A DNA stretch of 64,000 nt from Gentiana macrophylla. Taxonomy: Eukaryota > Streptophyta > Magnoliopsida > Gentianales > Gentianaceae. Location of the stretch: NCBI GenBank assembly GCA_026214975.1, contig CM047805.1, positions 6,262,001 to 6,326,000 of the forward strand, read 5' to 3'. The position numbers and the translations under genes were made by a program. Below, one piece after another: positions 1-8,120 of this stretch (the first letter of the stretch is position 1; each line of letters begins with the position of its first letter). The notes beneath the pieces were generated by a model, which saw nothing but the letters and a program-made list of their open reading frames with translations, did no database searches and was not told the origin of the DNA.

Positions 1-53
1 TCCCTGGCCACATCCTTACCATGTCGCTTCACTACCGCCTTCTTATGAACCAT
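1..53 (-). CDS. Start of G1 ORF2 (partial, runs off left edge)
   Basis: A minus-strand ATG at 53-51 opens 17 codons that stay open to the edge (MVHKKAVVKRHGKDVAR). The lysine/arginine-rich start resembles the probable start of G3 ORF2 (MSRRDGKQPMA), and it has the same position relative to pol and the small ORF. The call rests on this positional and short sequence match only; the body of the protein lies outside the window. Confidence 0.4.
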   Translation of the reverse strand, partial: MVHKKAVVKRHGKDVAR

Positions 54-632
54 GATTCACTCCTAGACTAAACCAAAACAATCCCAGTTCAAAACAAGGT
101 ACCCGTTTAACATCCAAATCGGGATTTCAAAACAATGAAACCACAAACCACAACCATCAGCAGCACCAAACAACCTATGCATCATCCATCACAACACCAC
201 AACACAGTAACAAAGCAGAAAGAAACCACAAAACCAGAAGAAAAAAAAATGAATTAAGGTAATATTCAAGTGAACGAGCCGACCCAAAGATCGAACTCAC
301 AAAAACGTGAATAAAATCTAGAAAAGTTGTTACTAAGTTACCAAGTAAGGTGAGTAGATGCTGATCGAGATGAAAATCAGTCCAAACAACACCAATATGG
401 CTCCCAAAATCGGATTTTTTCCTCAAAAAGTTGGACTGAAAAGGGCTCTGATTCTCCAAAAAGATGGTGTGTTGGGGAATTTGGCTTTGAAAATCGAAGA
501 GAGGGGGGCAAGAGCGGTCTATAGCAATTCGAATCGCTTGAAATGGTTTAGAATCGAAGATTCTAGGCAAAAGGAGGGAAAAGTCGGTTTCGCGCTTGAA
601 ATCCGTAAAATGAGGGTTCATGGACGGAGGGG
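54..632 (-). other. ORF2 leader of G1, no convincing gene
   Basis: This stretch lies between the ORF2 start and the upstream TATA-like box. A 210-codon frame crosses it on the minus strand, but its composition looks like leader sequence and it has no counterpart at the same place in G3. I treat it as the transcribed leader of ORF2, not as a gene. Confidence 0.4.
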
Positions 633-640
633 TATATATA
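633..640 (-). promoter_or_regulatory. TATA-like box upstream of G1 ORF2
   Basis: The sequence TATATATA lies about 580 bp upstream of the ORF2 ATG on the minus strand. It sits directly downstream (in sense) of a GC-rich motif cluster. The LTR of the same element has the same order, cluster then TATATATA, at 17085-16850. Promoter function is inferred from this parallel. Confidence 0.4.
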
Positions 641-659
641 GACAGATGTGGGATGCTCC

Positions 660-860
660 TCCAACTCGGTGGACGGGCATCCAGCGAGGGAAAATATATG
701 AATCGGACGGGCGCCCTGCTTTTAGACGCTTCGCCCAAACATTTGAAAGTCGAACAGATTGGAGGGAAATAATCGGACGGCGCCCAAAATGTGGGACGGG
801 CGCCCAATAGATATCATGGGCGGCACGGACGCCCGCACCTCTCAGACGGGCGCCCAATGC
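660..860. repeat. GACGGGCGYCC-type motif cluster upstream of ORF2 (G1)
   Basis: At least seven variants of the near-palindromic core gacgggcgccc or its complement occur in 200 bp, for example near 671, 703, 724, 775, 794, 826 and 844. The same core is clustered in the 5' leader (15394-15600) and LTR (16890-17085) of G1, and in matching places of G3. Confidence 0.75.
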
Positions 861-1008
861 GGTTTCTCAACAAAATTATCAAATTTTCATGCAATTTAAA
901 TTCAAATAAGACGTTTCTCATTAAACTTAAATAAAATTTCAAAATTACAATATGAAAACCAAGAAAATACATAGAATGGAAAGAAAAATAAAAACAAAAG
1001 GAAATAGT

Positions 1009-1051
1009 GGGTTGCCTCCCACCAAGCGCTTTGTTTTACGTCGTGAGCTCG
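1009..1051 (-). other. Conserved post-pol signature, copy 2 (G1)
   Basis: In sense orientation this reads a GTCG/AGCTC-type block followed by AAGCGCTTGGTGGGAGGCAA. It closely matches G3 at 31674-31627. A second, more diverged copy lies at 1638-1591, so the small ORF is bracketed by two copies. Function unknown; cis-acting RNA or splice signal are possibilities. Confidence 0.6.
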
Positions 1052-1074
1052 ATTTAAACAACCTAAGAACGCTA

Positions 1075-1468
1075 GTCATCGTAAATTTCGACCAATCTAT
1101 CACCCGGATAAGACGGCGGAGCATGTCAATCGCCGGAGGGAAATCATATTCATCCTGCAGACCCCAGTCCTCACCAGCTACATCAACACCCCAAAAATGT
1201 ACAGTTTATAAAGACTAGCGCTAAATCTGTCAAAGATCGATCATTCAGATTGTGTATGGACGCCCTAGAGCCTGCTGCAACTCCTCGATCGTGAAATCTC
1301 CACCTCCCGAACAATGGGAACAATAAGAACATACGTGATAGCCCCGACGCGGGTACTAATATCAAAATCTACGCAAAACGATAGTCCCTCCCGGTCCGTC
1401 ATCTACAAAGTGATAAGTGGGATCCTCCTAAGGAAAGGTAACTCCTCTGGTAGAACTGCGAAATCCAT
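1075..1468 (-). pseudogene. Small conserved ORF between pol and ORF2 (G1 copy, broken)
   Basis: Starting at the minus-strand ATG 1468-1466 (MDFAVLPEEL...), segments in different frames match the G3 small ORF in order. First comes a hydrophobic block GLSFCVDFDISTRVGAITYV. Then comes TIEELQQALGRPYTI, then a segment with AGEDWGLQDEYD followed by AIDMLRRLIRVIDWS. Stops and at least one frameshift break it. I do not recognise the family. Conservation of the same blocks in two diverged elements suggests it once encoded a protein of roughly 130 residues. Confidence 0.5.
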
Positions 1469-1590
1469 ATCTAGAAAGCACAACTAACTGACTGATAAAA
1501 CAAAACTTAATAAGGCTAAAAACTTAGTAAACTAAACTTAAATGCTAAAACTACAAAAGCATAAACAAAAACAACTAATATAACGATATC

Positions 1591-1638
1591 TAGGTTTTCC
1601 CCCTAGTGGTGCTTTTGGTTAATGTCGTTAGCTCGACA
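1591..1638 (-). other. Conserved post-pol signature, copy 1 (G1)
   Basis: Just downstream (in sense) of the pol tail stop, the block GTCGAGCTAACGACATTAAC is followed by a degenerate version of the GCGCTT...GGGAGGC motif. G3 has the equivalent at 32296-32251. It marks the boundary between pol and the small ORF. Confidence 0.5.
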
Positions 1639-1649
1639 CTGTTTAAAGT

Positions 1650-2045
1650 TCAGCCTGGATCAGGCCATTTGACTTTTCTGCCAGCCACTACCTCGTCTAG
1701 ACTTTGATCAGTAGTTCGGCTGCAGAAACAGCACTTAACACATGGGGTGAAATCTTTGATAGCTTTCCAAACACGTTTAAACTTCCCCATGGCCAACTTC
1801 TTCTTCTTCTGGGTCCTCTGATGACGTTTCAGCTGACGCTCCCTCTCAAACTCTTCCATATCCCAACTACCTGCTAGAACTTCTTCAAATCGACCACTAC
1901 CGCCATCCTCTGAAAACAGGTCGGGTGAAAACTCGTCAAATTCTTCGACTTTTGTAGCACCACACCCGAGGATATCGAGGAAACGAACAATCAAAGGTTT
2001 CTCTTTAGGTTCACCAATATAGTGCTTGCACCTTTGACCATTCAC
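1650..2045 (-). pseudogene. Pol C-terminal tail after integrase (G1)
   Basis: This 131-codon frame holds the region after the integrase core. It starts near VNGQRCKHYIGE, contains FLDILGCG and an acidic patch (EEFDEFSPDLF), then LAGSWDMEEF, a basic stretch (RQLKRHQRTQKKKK), and ends GRKVKWPDPG. The G3 copy (32639-32310) shares this layout and the same last residues (RKVKWPDPG), so this is the authentic end of the polyprotein. Its role is not established; a basic tail after integrase could bind nucleic acid. Separated from the integrase core by frame breaks. Confidence 0.75.
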
Positions 2046-2246
2046 TCGAAACGGTTGGTCACCATAACCGTGTAGTTCTAGAACGCCTCCAGGAATAATT
2101 TGGAGAATCTCAAAGGGACCGGACCATCGTGTCCTCAGCTTACCAGGGAACAGATGTAGCCTGGAATTATACAGAAGAACTTGTTCCCCTACATGAAATT
2201 CTTTTTCTTAATTTTGGCGCCATGGAGGAGTTTCATCTTATCTTTA

Positions 2247-3260
2247 CTAATCCCGGGCGCTTTCAGAGGGCTCGGAGTCCGAATTCGCCCAACTCATGCA
2301 ATCACGCAATCGGTGCTTACCACAAGATTGGGAATCAAAGTTTAGAAACTTTGTAGCCCAATAAGCTCTATGCTCTAACTCGACTGGCAGATGACATGGC
2401 TTACCATAAACCATTTGATATGGAGATGTACCCATAGGAGTCTTGTAGGCGGTCCTGTATGCCCATAGTACATCATCCAACTTCAAACTCCAGTCTTTTC
2501 TATGACTGTTGACCGTTTTTTCTAGGATTTTCTTAATACTTTGGTTGCTCCTTTCAACCTCGACCACTAGTCATCGGATGATATGGTGTACCCGCTTTTA
2601 TGACTAACACCATACTTTTCGAGCACTTTTTCTAAGGGTCGGTTGCGAAATCGTCCCCTTCATCATCGATCAAGGCACGTGGACATCCAAACCTCATGAA
2701 GATGTTTCTCTTTAGAAATTTCATGACCGTCTTATGATCATTGTGAGGAGTGGCTTGAGCCTCCACCCATTTAGACACGTAATCCACGCAGACTAAGATG
2801 TATTTGTTACCACAAGATGATGGGAATGGTCCCATAAAATCGATACCCCATACATCAAAGACTTCGCATTCTAGGATGGGTTTCAAAGGCATGTCAAAAC
2901 GCCTTGTCAGAGTACCGGTTCGTTGGCATCTATCACAGGCTTTACAGAAAGCTTCTGTGTCCATAAAGATCGTAGGCCAATAGAAACCGGATTGGAAGAT
3001 CTTAGCAACGGTTTTCCAAGGACCAAAGTGACCTCCAGTGGGTCCACTGTGGCACTGCTCAATGATATCGCTGTTTGCTTTCGATTCTGGAACACATCTC
3101 CTAAGCAGACCATCTTTACAGATCTTAAAAAGATAAGGTTCATCCCAAACGAAAGATTTCAAATCAGAGAAGAACTTTTTCTTCTCCTGATAGGACAATT
3201 CTGGATCGAGATATCGGGAATGAAGGTAATTGACAATGGAAGAATACCAAGGAACATCTG
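2247..3260 (-). pseudogene. Gypsy integrase region (G1)
   Basis: Integrase inserts the element's DNA into host DNA. Visible parts on the minus strand: an HHCC-type zinc module ([11 protein letters not shown] ... CKACDRCQR, near 3060-2930); the catalytic core with first Asp in [11 protein letters not shown] (near 2850-2820) and second Asp in [11 protein letters not shown]; and the Glu region in [14 protein letters not shown] near 2560. The core is split over at least two frames, with the break around 2570-2640. Homologous to G3 at 33786-32984, but here the presumed third catalytic residue is still Glu. Confidence 0.85.
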
Positions 3261-3926
3261 GAGCACAGCCATCGATAAGCATAATGTTTTCTAGAGGAAA
3301 GTAAAGATCTATATCATCTGGATAACCCTTTTCCTCACTCAACATTCTTGAAACGTGATTCGCCACAACATTTTCACTGCCCTTTTTGTCTTTAATCTGG
3401 ACATCAAACTCTTGTATGGTCAGTATCCAACGCAGTAGGTGCGGTTTGGCCTCTTTCTTAGTCATCAGATATCGCAAAGCAGCGTGATCAGTCCACACAA
3501 TCACTTTAGCTCCTAACAAGTAACTACGAAACTTGTCCATAGCAAAGACTACGCCAATAATTCCTTTTCAAGAGTAGTATAGTTAACTTGAGAAGGATTC
3601 AATGTGTGATGGCGTAATAGATTTCTTTGGAATTTCCCTTTGATTCTTTGTCCTAAAACAGCATCAACGGCATAGTTGGATGCGTCGCACATAAGCTCAA
3701 AAGGTAGATTCCAGTCAGGCGATATAAGAATTGGAGCAGAGATCAAACGGTTCTTAAGCTCCTCAAACGCTTGCTTGCAATCCTCATCAAAATTGAACTC
3801 AACGTCTTCCTTTAGTAAAGTAGGCAGGGGCTTGGCTATCTTGGAGAAGTCTTGAATGAATCTTTTGTAAAAACCGACATGTCCAAGAAAGCCTCTCACT
3901 TCACGCACATTCTTGGGGTAACTCAT
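3260..3926 (-). pseudogene. RT connection and RNase H (G1)
   Basis: The segment starts after the RT palm with VREVRGFLGHVGFYKRFI, typical of the Gypsy RT connection. It continues through LPFELMCDASNYAVDAVLG (first RNase H Asp), KELLA, then [14 protein letters not shown] (second Asp) and the closing [15 protein letters not shown] with VANHVSRM. RNase H removes the RNA strand after copying. A frame change near 3545 separates the two halves. Confidence 0.85.
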
Positions 3927-3994
3927 CTTCTCAATAGCTTCTACTTTTGCCCTGTCAACTTCTATACCTTTGGCGGAGATCTTGTGGCCAAGAA

Positions 3995-5107
3995 CTATTC
4001 CTCATCAACCATGAAATTGCATTTTTCCCAATTGAGCACTAAGTTCTTTTCCTCACATCTGGATAAGACCTGGTCAAGGTTGTCAAGACAATCATCAAAA
4101 GACTGACCAAAGACCGAAAAATCATCCATAAAGATTTCCATACACTTTTCCACGAGCCCGTCAAAGATAGCCAGCATACATCTTTGAAAAGTAGCTGGAG
4201 CATTGCAGAGACCGAAAGGCATTCGCCTGTAAGCGAATGTACCATAAGGGCCAGGTGAAAGTGGTCTTTTCCTGGTCAGCTGGATCAATGGGTATTTGGA
4301 AATATCCTGAATATCCATCTAGAAAGCAGTAGAATGCGTGCCCCGCCAGACGCTCAAGCATCTGGTCAATGAATGGAAGGGGAAAGTGATCCTTCATGGT
4401 TACCTCATTGAGCTTTCGATAATCGATGCAGACTCTGTAACCAGTGACAAGTCTCAATGCTATTTCATCTCCTTCTCATTCTTCTCAATCGTAATTCCAC
4501 CTTTCTTGGGAACTACTTGAGTCGGGGAAACCCATTCACTATCAGCGATGGCATAAATGATTCCCATGTCAAGAAGGTTGATGATTTCTTTATTAACCAC
4601 CTCTTGCATATGAGGGTTGAGCCTCCTCTGGGGCTGTCTAACACATTTCGCACCCTCATTTGTCTTGATCTTGTGCATACAGATGTCCGGAGATATGCCT
4701 CTGATATCTCCTACTTGCCATCCAAAGGCTTTTTCATTCTTCTTCAAGACGTTGATTAATTTCATTTTCTCCATACGAGACAACTTGGCAGATATAATCA
4801 ATGGAAGCTTGTCACCTTCTCTTAGAAACACATATTTAAGATATTTAGGCAACGGCTTCAATACCAAATCTGCAGGGGGGTCCTCTAAACTTGACTTAAG
4901 ATCTCCACTTTTCAACTCAACATCGCTGAGTTTACTTAGCGGTCCCACTGCCAGAGCTTCTCCTCTCAACAAATCATCCTTGAATTCAGCTTCTAACTGC
5001 TCTAGACTCACCACACCATGATTGTTCAAATTGTCAACCAATCGCTCATATTCAGTTGCAACAGCCATGACTTGCTTTTCCATGTTGTCATTAAAGTCAT
5101 CAGACAT
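3995..5107 (-). pseudogene. Gypsy reverse transcriptase (G1)
   Basis: Minus-strand segments in at least three frames carry the RT motifs in order: LNPHMQEVVNKEI with the DMGIIYAIADSEWVSP pocket (near 4650-4510); YRVCIDYRKLNEVTMKDHFP (near 4440); FLDGYSGYFQIPI (near 4330); RRMPFGLCNAPATFQRCM (near 4220); and the catalytic FMDDFSVFG (near 4130). The upstream part (5107-4760) is the protease-RT linker with LPLIISAKLS. Breaks near 4460 and 4300 prevent continuous translation. Confidence 0.9.
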
Positions 5108-5949
5108 ATCTTCAATGGAAAAACCGGTTGGAGGACCAGAAGGTACTTGAATGGATCTTGAGACATTATAGCTACTTCTTGGTCACCAACTCGTATCGTC
5201 ACTCGCCCACCATCACAGTCGATGAGGGCTCTGGCTGTAGACAGAAAGGGTCTTCCAAGAATCAGGGGGACATTTTCATCCTTTTCAATGTCTAGTACGT
5301 ACCAGTCAACAGGAAAGGAAAATCTATCAATTTGAACTAGTACGTCTTTTAAGATTCCCGCTGCTTTCTTAGAAGATCTATCAGCGAATTGTAAATTCAT
5401 GGTAGTGGGTTCTAGAAGATCAATCAAACCCAGCTGTTTGCACACAGACAATGGCATGAGGCTTATAGATGCACCCAGGTCAGACAAAGAGTTAGGGAAG
5501 ACCAGGCCTCCCATTAACACTGTAAGCACAAACTTTCCGGGGTCGCCTCTCTTGGTTGGTAAGTCTTCATAGTTGATCGTTGAACAATCCTCACCAATCA
5601 GCCTCTCCATGTCTGACAATTTCCTTTTTGAAGAAACAACATCCTTGATAAATTTTGTATACTTAGGCATCTCAACCAAGACCTCGGATAATGGAAGATT
5701 TACCTGAGTATTTTTCAAAAGATTCAAAGACTTTTCATACTTCTTATCTTCACTTAAAGGGATGTTGCTCTTTCTTGGTGGAAATGGAAGCTTTTTGAGA
5801 TCATTCTCGTAAAAGATTTTCTTTGAAGATGCACTTGTGACTTTGTCTTCCAGATCCTTCCACCGAACAGCTTTTTCAATCTTTTTATTAGTCAGGGGAT
5901 CAGCCTCCTGACTCACACTTGATTCTTCAATCCTCAGGGGATCAGCCAC
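5026..5949 (-). pseudogene. Retropepsin-like protease and gag-pro linker (G1)
   Basis: A 307-codon open stretch. The N-terminal third is linker with KAVRWKDLEDKV and LPLSEVLVEMPKYTKFIKDV. The aspartic protease follows, with SDLGASISLMPLSVCKQLGL in the active-site position and VPLILGRPFLSTARALIDCD near the C-terminus. The usual DSG/DTG is DLG here and also in the G3 copy (CDLGAS), so this is likely family-specific, not decay. The ORF continues past the protease and overlaps the next frame. Confidence 0.8.
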
Positions 5950-5998
5950 CTGAGGACTTCCAGCTTTTTCACCTCACAGGGGATCAGCCACCTGAGTA
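5895..5998. repeat. Three-copy short repeat in gag-pro spacer (G1)
   Basis: The unit caggggatcagccacctgag occurs three times, near 5895, 5936 and 5977, at about 41-bp spacing, with small changes. In sense it encodes a repeated VADPL-containing peptide in the spacer between gag and protease. Not seen in G3. Confidence 0.65.
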
Positions 5999-6286
5999 TT
6001 CTCTTTCGGCCAAGGGGAGTGTAGGTGCTCAGCTTCCCCTCCTGCCTTATCAATGGTAGGAGGGGCTAGTGGTTTCCCGGTGGGAAGGACCACTAACTTG
6101 AGTACCACTTAAATTCACAGACCGGCCTCCTCTCTACCATATGGAATTGAAGGCACGAGGTCAAGATCTGATGGCCATTGTTCAAATCGGTTTGAGCGAC
6201 TTGACCGCCTCTTGGGTTTTTTCGGTGGCGGGCGGTATACGAGGGTCGAAGCTAAGCTGCTCGACGATTGCTCGATTTGCCTCTCA
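5950..6286 (-). pseudogene. C-terminal gag remnant (G1), cut by L2
   Basis: This low-complexity, broken sequence continues the gag-pro linker and corresponds to the Ser/Pro-rich region of G3 (36820-36500). It includes the counterpart of the ggaggggctagtggtttccc block seen in both elements (6058-6078 and 36711-36722). The gag frame resumes beyond L2 at 13758. Confidence 0.6.
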
Positions 6287-6291
6287 AGGTT
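6287..6291. repeat. Target site duplication of L2, left copy (aggtt)
   Basis: The five bases aggtt directly before the L2 LTR are repeated exactly at 13753-13757 directly after its second LTR. This proves both ends of L2 and a single integrase-type insertion. Confidence 0.95.
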
Positions 6292-6648
6292 TGATGACGG
6301 TCAAATTATACCCGTAAAAGTCATCAACATTGACCTTAAATCGAGATTAATAATATATATTTCATATTGAATCACTCGTTTATATTTATTATTTAATGTT
6401 AAGTGATTATTATTATGATATTTGGTATTTAGCCGATTTTATTATTTTAAGACCGATTTATTGTGCGATAAATGCTGATTTTGTAGATCACGACAAATCG
6501 AGAGGATTAATATCATTCAATCAATTATCTCAAGATAAGGAAGGAAGAAAATCGGAGCATTAAGTGGAAGATTAATCGGATCAACATGCAAGCGTGTAGT
6601 GGGGAACAAGCTAGACGAAGAAAACGTGTTAAACATGCAAACTTAGGT

Positions 6649-6704
6649 TCGGTCGACCGAGCCTATAGCTTCGGTCGACCGAGTGAAGCTCTTCGGTTGA
6701 CCGA
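6649..6704. promoter_or_regulatory. Phased palindrome triplet 1 (U3 of L2 5' LTR)
   Basis: Copies of TCGGTCGACCGA start at 6649, 6671 and 6693 (the third with one change, TCGGTTGACCGA), exactly 22 bp apart and separated by 10-bp spacers. The cluster lies 75-130 bp upstream of the TATA box. Palindromes two helical turns apart suggest a cooperative dimeric protein site; this is inference. Confidence 0.8.
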
Positions 6705-6778
6705 GCCTTAGGTTTGGGTCGGTTTCCGGCTTATATCGTGCTTATCTTCTAGAACCACCCTAAGTCGGCAAAAACCTC

Positions 6779-6785
6779 TATATAA
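6779..6785 (+). promoter_or_regulatory. TATA box of L2 5' LTR
   Basis: TATATAA in the context cctctatataagcaag, preserved in the second LTR at 12431-12437. Likely drives the genomic transcript. Confidence 0.7.
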
Positions 6786-7230
6786 GCAAGCAGCTACGAG
6801 AATTGTAATTCATACCTTAGAATTCCATTCAATAATTCCATACAATTCTACTTTGATATTTTGATACAATGTAGCATAATTAGATTGAAGGTTTCAGATT
6901 TTAAAAATGCAAGTTATGTAAGCCTTTTATTTTCTGTTTCTTTTATTTTAAGTAATTAATCCTCCCAATTATGCTTTATCGTTTGAATTAGTTAATCGTA
7001 GCTAGATGATGTAGATCTAGGCTATGACGTTAGGAAGGTGGCGATACCTTGTCTATGAGGATCCCATAACCTACGCCATACACCGAGTATTTATTCATGA
7101 ATCTACTTGACTTAATTAATGCGTATCTATGTTAGTTTATATGAATGCTTTACACAATTCATTGTTTAATCATTGTGTATGATGAAACGCCGAGAGATAC
7201 GTTCAGGATGTAACTGGGGACGAAATTGAT

Positions 7231-7286
7231 TCGGGTGACCGAATGAGTTCACTCGGTCGACCGAGCCCACCTATTCGGTCGGCCGA
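7231..7286. promoter_or_regulatory. Phased palindrome triplet 2 (downstream part of L2 5' LTR)
   Basis: Copies TCGGGTGACCGA, TCGGTCGACCGA and TCGGTCGGCCGA start at 7231, 7253 and 7275, again at exact 22-bp steps. The cluster lies about 450 bp downstream of the TATA box. Confidence 0.8.
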
Positions 7287-8103
7287 GCCCATGTTCATCC
7301 GTTAGATAGCCATGTCTTTATGGTTAGGTTAACTTAATAGAATTTATCATCTTGGTAGGTATGTCTACGGCTACGTTGCTCGTCTGTTTTAATTAGCGTA
7401 TGATTAGAAAATACCAATATAGGACTCCTAGGTTGGCTCACGAATGATCTTCCGGGACTTTCAGCGAGACCTAGATTTGTTTTGTATTAAGGAATTGACG
7501 TCATCTAGTTGTGCGTAAATCGTAGATTAACATGAAACCGTGCAGGTAATTGTTAATAGGACAGAGACTAATGCGATCGTTTAGGAAGTACGCCTAACCA
7601 TAGGAATGTTGCCTAAGCGAGGTGTACGGTTAATATCGGCATCCTTAGAGTAATGAGCGTGTGAGTTATATGAGATGGAAACCCAAAAGGTGAAGTCACG
7701 TAACAATACCACAGTGATCTAGTAACCTAACCGGTGCTAAGTCAAGTTAAGGGGATGACTCCCGTAGCCAATCTAAGATAGATACAAACGGATTGACAGT
7801 TAATAAGTTCAGTTTATTATATAAATTATCTAGGTCCAAACGATAAAGACTATAATTGGGGAGGTTAATTACGTTGTGTTGAGTCGTGTCTTTACTTTTC
7901 TTGTCTTATGTTGGTCGTAGACCGCCTCTATGTCCTTGACATGTTTAATTAATTGTTTCTATATAAGATGATCCACAATTGGTTCCTTGTGGGATCGACC
8001 TTGATTCACTATAGCTATACTACGATGGGCCTAGTCCTCTTGCTAGTATTAGTTTATGGTGGTCAAGTATTTTATAACCTGATTGACCACGTCATCAATT
8101 TTT

Positions 8104-8120
8104 TGGCGCCGTTGCCGGGG
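8104..8120 (+). other. Primer binding site of L2 (tRNA-Asp)
   Basis: TGGCGCCGTTGCCGGGG follows the 5' LTR after a 6-nt spacer. It is the complement of the 3' end of plant tRNA-Asp over all 17 positions. Confidence 0.95.

Larger units (their letters stand above)
6292..8097 (+). repeat. 5' LTR of L2 (1806 bp)
   Basis: Bounded by TGATGACG and CGTCATCA. Contains a TATATAA box at 6779-6785 and two triplets of phased 12-bp palindromes (6649-6704 and 7231-7286). Nearly identical by eye to 11940-13752, indicating recent insertion. Confidence 0.95.

Noticed and set aside
175..807. 210-codon minus-strand frame with a hydrophobic C-terminal stretch, resembling an envelope-like ORF
   Set aside because: It crosses the GC-motif cluster and the TATA-like box, has no counterpart in G3 at this place, and lies upstream of the better supported ORF2 start at 53.
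6649..7286. Palindromes as mere SalI-type restriction sites or simple satellite
   Set aside because: Rejected as trivial because the 22-bp phasing is kept in two separate triplets and in both LTRs; kept as a finding instead.
8104..8120. tRNA-Asp gene fragment
   Set aside because: Only the 17-nt primer-site complement is present next to an LTR end; no tRNA body, A box or B box.
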